Source: Deltaproteobacteria bacterium (GTDB lineage: Bacteria > Desulfobacterota > GWC2-55-46 > S146-70 > JAUXIU01). From it: 8,315 nt of DNA. Positions 6,564 through 8,315 of the stretch are shown piece after piece. How positions within the stretch are numbered: the stretch's first letter is position 1; every line of letters starts with the position of its first letter. The notes under the pieces are model-generated. The model was not told the DNA's origin. It worked only from the letters and a program-made list of their open reading frames with translations, and ran no database searches. The position numbers and the translations under genes are program-made. Location of the stretch: positions 1 through 8,315 of the forward strand of contig JAUXIU010000037.1 of assembly GCA_030620895.1 (NCBI GenBank), read 5' to 3'.

Positions 6564-7160
6564 ATGAATAATCCCCTGGAGATAATACGCGGTATTGACT
6601 TCGCGAGAATAAATGAATACAGGAAAGAGCTTATAGGTTTGCTTATAGTTATATCTCTTTCATTCTTCTTCTATGAATACATACATACTGTCAATATCAA
6701 TAACATTGAAGTCTATAGAACAAAAGAGCAGGGAATAAAGACAGAGATTGGAAGAGCAAGAACTGAGATCAGGTCAATACCGAAACTGGTGAAGAGTTTA
6801 CAGAGATTGGAAAATAATCTTAAGAAAATTGAAGAGCGATTTATGTTATTACAGGGGAGGCTTCCATCTAAGAAGGAAATTTCTGGTGTTTTGAAAGAAC
6901 TCACAAAAGTGAATAGAAGAGATATTCACTTTAAAACCCTAAAACCTCTTCCACTTGAGGATGAAGGTGAATATTTGAAAATACCTTTTCAGATTGCAAT
7001 GGATGCAAGATTTAAGCCTTTTGGCGATTATATACATCAACTTGAAGGGATGTCCAGGATATTTACTATAGATAATATCAGGCTTGATTCAACAGAGGAG
7101 ACTGCGCCAACACTCTCGGTTCAATTGTATGTAAGCGCTTATATGCTTGAGGAAGGATAA
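6564..7160 (+). CDS. pilO: Type IV pilus inner-membrane alignment protein PilO
   Basis: A 198-residue bitopic protein: a short cytoplasmic tail, membrane helix at about 22-40, a coiled-coil-like region at about 43-95, then LQGRLPSKKEISGVLKELTK (96-115), where the P-x-x-x-E-[IV]-x-x-[LI]-L pattern is typical of PilO, and a ferredoxin-like domain with FGDYIHQLEGMSRIFTIDNI (153-172), the other PilO hallmark. It forms a heterodimer with PilN and contacts PilP in the periplasm. I start at ATG 6564 because MNNPLEIIRG leads straight into the family-typical cytoplasmic segment and gives the usual length. An in-frame ATG at 6480 would add 28 residues with no family resemblance and would run through the inverted repeat. 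Neither start has a good ribosome site. Confidence 0.88.
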   Translation: MNNPLEIIRGIDFARINEYRKELIGLLIVISLSFFFYEYIHTVNINNIEVYRTKEQGIKTEIGRARTEIRSIPKLVKSLQRLENNLKKIEERFMLLQGRLPSKKEISGVLKELTKVNRRDIHFKTLKPLPLEDEGEYLKIPFQIAMDARFKPFGDYIHQLEGMSRIFTIDNIRLDSTEETAPTLSVQLYVSAYMLEEG

Positions 7161-7161
7161 C

Positions 7162-7278
7162 ATGGTTAGCATGGTTTATAAGGTTAACATGGTTGACATG
7201 GTTCACATGGTTAAAAAAGCAAACAATATAAACTAAGTAAACTAGGCAAACCAGGTAAGCAGGGTAAACAAGATGAAC
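7162..7278. repeat. Thirteen-unit period-9 repeat between pilO and the pilP-like gene
   Basis: Thirteen nonamers run without any change of phase. The first six (7162-7215) follow ATGGTTNAC and the last seven (7216-7278) follow NAGGTAAAC. Because GTTNAC is nearly self-complementary, the second block also resembles the reverse complement of the first, and 7189-7209 pairs with 7240-7260 at about 14 of 21 positions. The array begins one base after the pilO stop and its last unit contains the pilP-like start codon; an AGGG within the twelfth unit (7261-7264) is the only candidate ribosome site for that start. It is a minisatellite-like array and not a CRISPR, since it has no spacers. Confidence 0.85.
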
Positions 7279-7647
7279 ATGAAAAGATTGTCAGTGGTGT
7301 ATATTGCAGTATTGCTTCTCCAGTTTTCTCTCCAGGTTCCTCCAGCATCTGCACAAAGAAGTACAGAGGGTTCTCTTTCGACCATAAAGCCTCTTCCACG
7401 GACAAAGATGCCTAGGATAAGATGGGGGAAGGATCCATTTAAACCCCTCATTCCAAGAGCAATGGAGTTTGAGTTGAAACTCTCGGCGGTGATCTATAAT
7501 AGACAGAGACCATCAGCTATAATAGACGACAAAATCGTTTATATTAGAGATTATATCGATGGCTTCAAGGTTATTGATATAGGTAAGAATTATGTAATAC
7601 TTTCCGGGGAGAGAGGGAAGTTGAGACTTGATTTGCAGAAACCATAG
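7273..7647 (+). CDS. pilP: Periplasmic pilus alignment protein, PilP/MshK-like
   Basis: A 124-residue exported protein. Residues 1-27 are a signal peptide (MKR, hydrophobic core, cleavage expected after PASA). The segment RIRWGKDPFKPLIP (48-61) matches the W-G-[RK]-[DN]-P-F motif of PilP, MshK and GspC-like proteins, and the rest (ELKLSAVIYNRQRPSAIIDDKIV...GFKVIDIGKNYVILSGERGKLRL) is the small beta domain that binds the secretin N0 domain in PilP and GspC. There is no lipobox cysteine, whereas Pseudomonas and Neisseria PilP are lipoproteins. The gene order (after pilO, before the secretin) is the standard place for pilP. The start is ATG 7273, with AGGG eight bases upstream inside the period-9 repeat; ATG 7279 would lose only two residues. 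MshK would be an equally fair name. Confidence 0.75.
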   Translation: MNMKRLSVVYIAVLLLQFSLQVPPASAQRSTEGSLSTIKPLPRTKMPRIRWGKDPFKPLIPRAMEFELKLSAVIYNRQRPSAIIDDKIVYIRDYIDGFKVIDIGKNYVILSGERGKLRLDLQKP

Positions 7648-7692
7648 ATTGGCCAACCCTTTAGCGCTTTCGTGCCCTTCCGTTCATTGTGG

Positions 7693-7755
7693 CGATTCTC
7701 CAGCAGAATCGTGTATGGTTAATCGTGCATCGTGAATTGAACCGCGAACCACGAA
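7693..7755. repeat. Second period-7 repeat, between the pilP-like gene and the secretin gene
   Basis: Nine heptamers in one phase run from 7693 to 7755. The left end is a perfect hairpin, CGATTCT and AGAATCG around CCAGC (7693-7711). The units at 7707, 7721 and 7728 read NATCGTG, and those at 7742 and 7749 read CCGCGAA and CCACGAA. The reverse complement starts TTCGTGGTTCGCGG and continues with CACGATGCACGAT, the same order of motifs as in the repeat at 5761-5816 (TTCGTG units, then CACGAT units), so this is the same family in opposite orientation, more decayed. The element lies 20 bases before the secretin start. The rest of the 128-base gap (7648-7692) shows nothing recognisable and has no T tract. 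Confidence 0.75.
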
Positions 7756-7775
7756 CATATAGATGATAGGTGTCG

Positions 7776-8315
7776 ATGCCAAACCAATATCAAAAGGTCC
7801 TACCTAATAAGTTAATCCTGGTCATTGCTTTATTATCCATGCTGTCATCCTTTCCAGCTTTTGCTGCAGAAAAGGAGAGCATCATTAATAACAGGGTTCT
7901 TGGAGGGGATAGGCTTTTTACAATAGAGGTAAGAGATGCTGAAATAAAGGATATCTTGAGGGCGCTCGCCCAGCAGAGCAATATGGGGATTATTATAAGC
8001 AGAGGTGTTGAAGAAACGGTAACCTTTAGTTTTAAAGATATCACTCTACAGGATGCATTAGATCTTCTGCTTAAGGCGTACGGTTATAATTACACAATTG
8101 AAAACAACGTCATCTGGATAGGGGAGGAGGATGATATACCCAAGGAAGAAGATATGCTGGAGATTGGGATTATCCAACTAAATTACGCAAAGGCAGCAAC
8201 TGTTTCAGGACAATTTAAAAAGATTATAGGCAATAAAGGGACCGTGACGCCTGATGCTAGAACAAATACCATTATTGTAAAAGGGAGCAGAAAAAATATA
8301 GATGAAATTATGAGC
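7776..8315 (+). CDS. pilQ: PilQ/MshL-type outer-membrane secretin, N-terminal part (runs off the window)
   Basis: The frame is open from ATG 7776 to the window edge (180 codons). Residues 1-30 are a signal peptide ending FPAFA before AEKES. Residues about 46-116 form the STN/N0 domain (FTIEVRDAEIKDILRALAQQSNMGIIISRGVEETVTFSF, then ITLQDALDLLLKAYGYNYTIENNVIWIG), the part that meets PilP. From about 128 the N1 repeat starts, with IIQLNYAKA and the secretin signature TPDARTNTIIVKG (158-170). No AMIN (peptidoglycan-binding) domain precedes N0, unlike classical PilQ, so MshL-like naming is also possible. The ribosome site is a modest AGG (7768-7770) five bases before ATG; an in-frame stop at 7767-7769 bounds the start on the left. 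The pore-forming C-terminal domain lies outside the window. Confidence 0.88.
   Translation, partial: MPNQYQKVLPNKLILVIALLSMLSSFPAFAAEKESIINNRVLGGDRLFTIEVRDAEIKDILRALAQQSNMGIIISRGVEETVTFSFKDITLQDALDLLLKAYGYNYTIENNVIWIGEEDDIPKEEDMLEIGIIQLNYAKAATVSGQFKKIIGNKGTVTPDARTNTIIVKGSRKNIDEIMS

Noticed and set aside
7162..7278. CRISPR array
   Set aside because: Units are nine bases long, contiguous and divergent, with no spacers.
7693..7711. Terminator hairpin after the pilP-like gene
   Set aside because: The seven-pair stem has no T tract after it and lies in phase with the period-7 repeat, which explains it better.

Overview
The window is a stretch of a type IV pilus / MSHA-type pilus assembly locus from a diderm (Gram-negative type) bacterium. 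A secretin subunit with its own signal peptide, and an alignment-complex protein of the PilP type, require an outer membrane. The DNA is AT-rich, all real genes lie on the + strand, and intergenic gaps carry short-period repeats. This would suit an environmental lineage such as Nitrospirota or Desulfobacterota-like bacteria, but the taxon is inferred and not demonstrated.

Layout. (1) Bases 2-142 look like the last 46 codons of an upstream gene, possibly a GspE/PilB/MshE-type assembly ATPase. (2) Bases 146-2389 encode a large membrane protein that joins an O-antigen ligase/Wzy-like domain to a C-terminal TPR array. (3) Bases 2390-2556 are an AT-rich gap holding a near-consensus sigma70 promoter. 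(4) From that promoter run a short MerR-type DNA-binding protein (2557-2829), an ExeA/MshM-type AAA ATPase (2829-3740), a one-helix TPR protein of the MshN/GspB-like kind (3896-4684), and then pilM (4690-5727), pilN (5832-6443), pilO (6564-7160), a pilP/mshK-like gene (7273-7647) and the 5' end of a pilQ/mshL-type secretin (7776 to the window edge).

How the parts fit. In known systems PilM is a cytoplasmic actin-like protein that binds the N-terminal tail of PilN. PilN and PilO are inner-membrane bitopic coiled-coil partners, PilP links them to the periplasmic N-domains of the secretin, and the secretin forms the outer-membrane pore. MshM (AAA ATPase) and MshN (TPR) are typical of MSHA loci and resemble the ExeA/GspA-GspB helpers of secretin assembly. 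The locus therefore reads as an alignment and secretin module of mixed Pil/Msh character. The ligase-TPR protein may add glycan to a pilin or surface polymer, but its substrate cannot be read from sequence.

The most unusual signals are in the gaps. A period-7 foldback repeat lies between pilM and pilN, a relative of it in opposite orientation lies between pilP and the secretin gene, and an unbroken 13-unit period-9 repeat lies between pilO and pilP, running into the pilP start codon. I see no rRNA, tRNA, CRISPR array, insertion sequence or clear intrinsic terminator.
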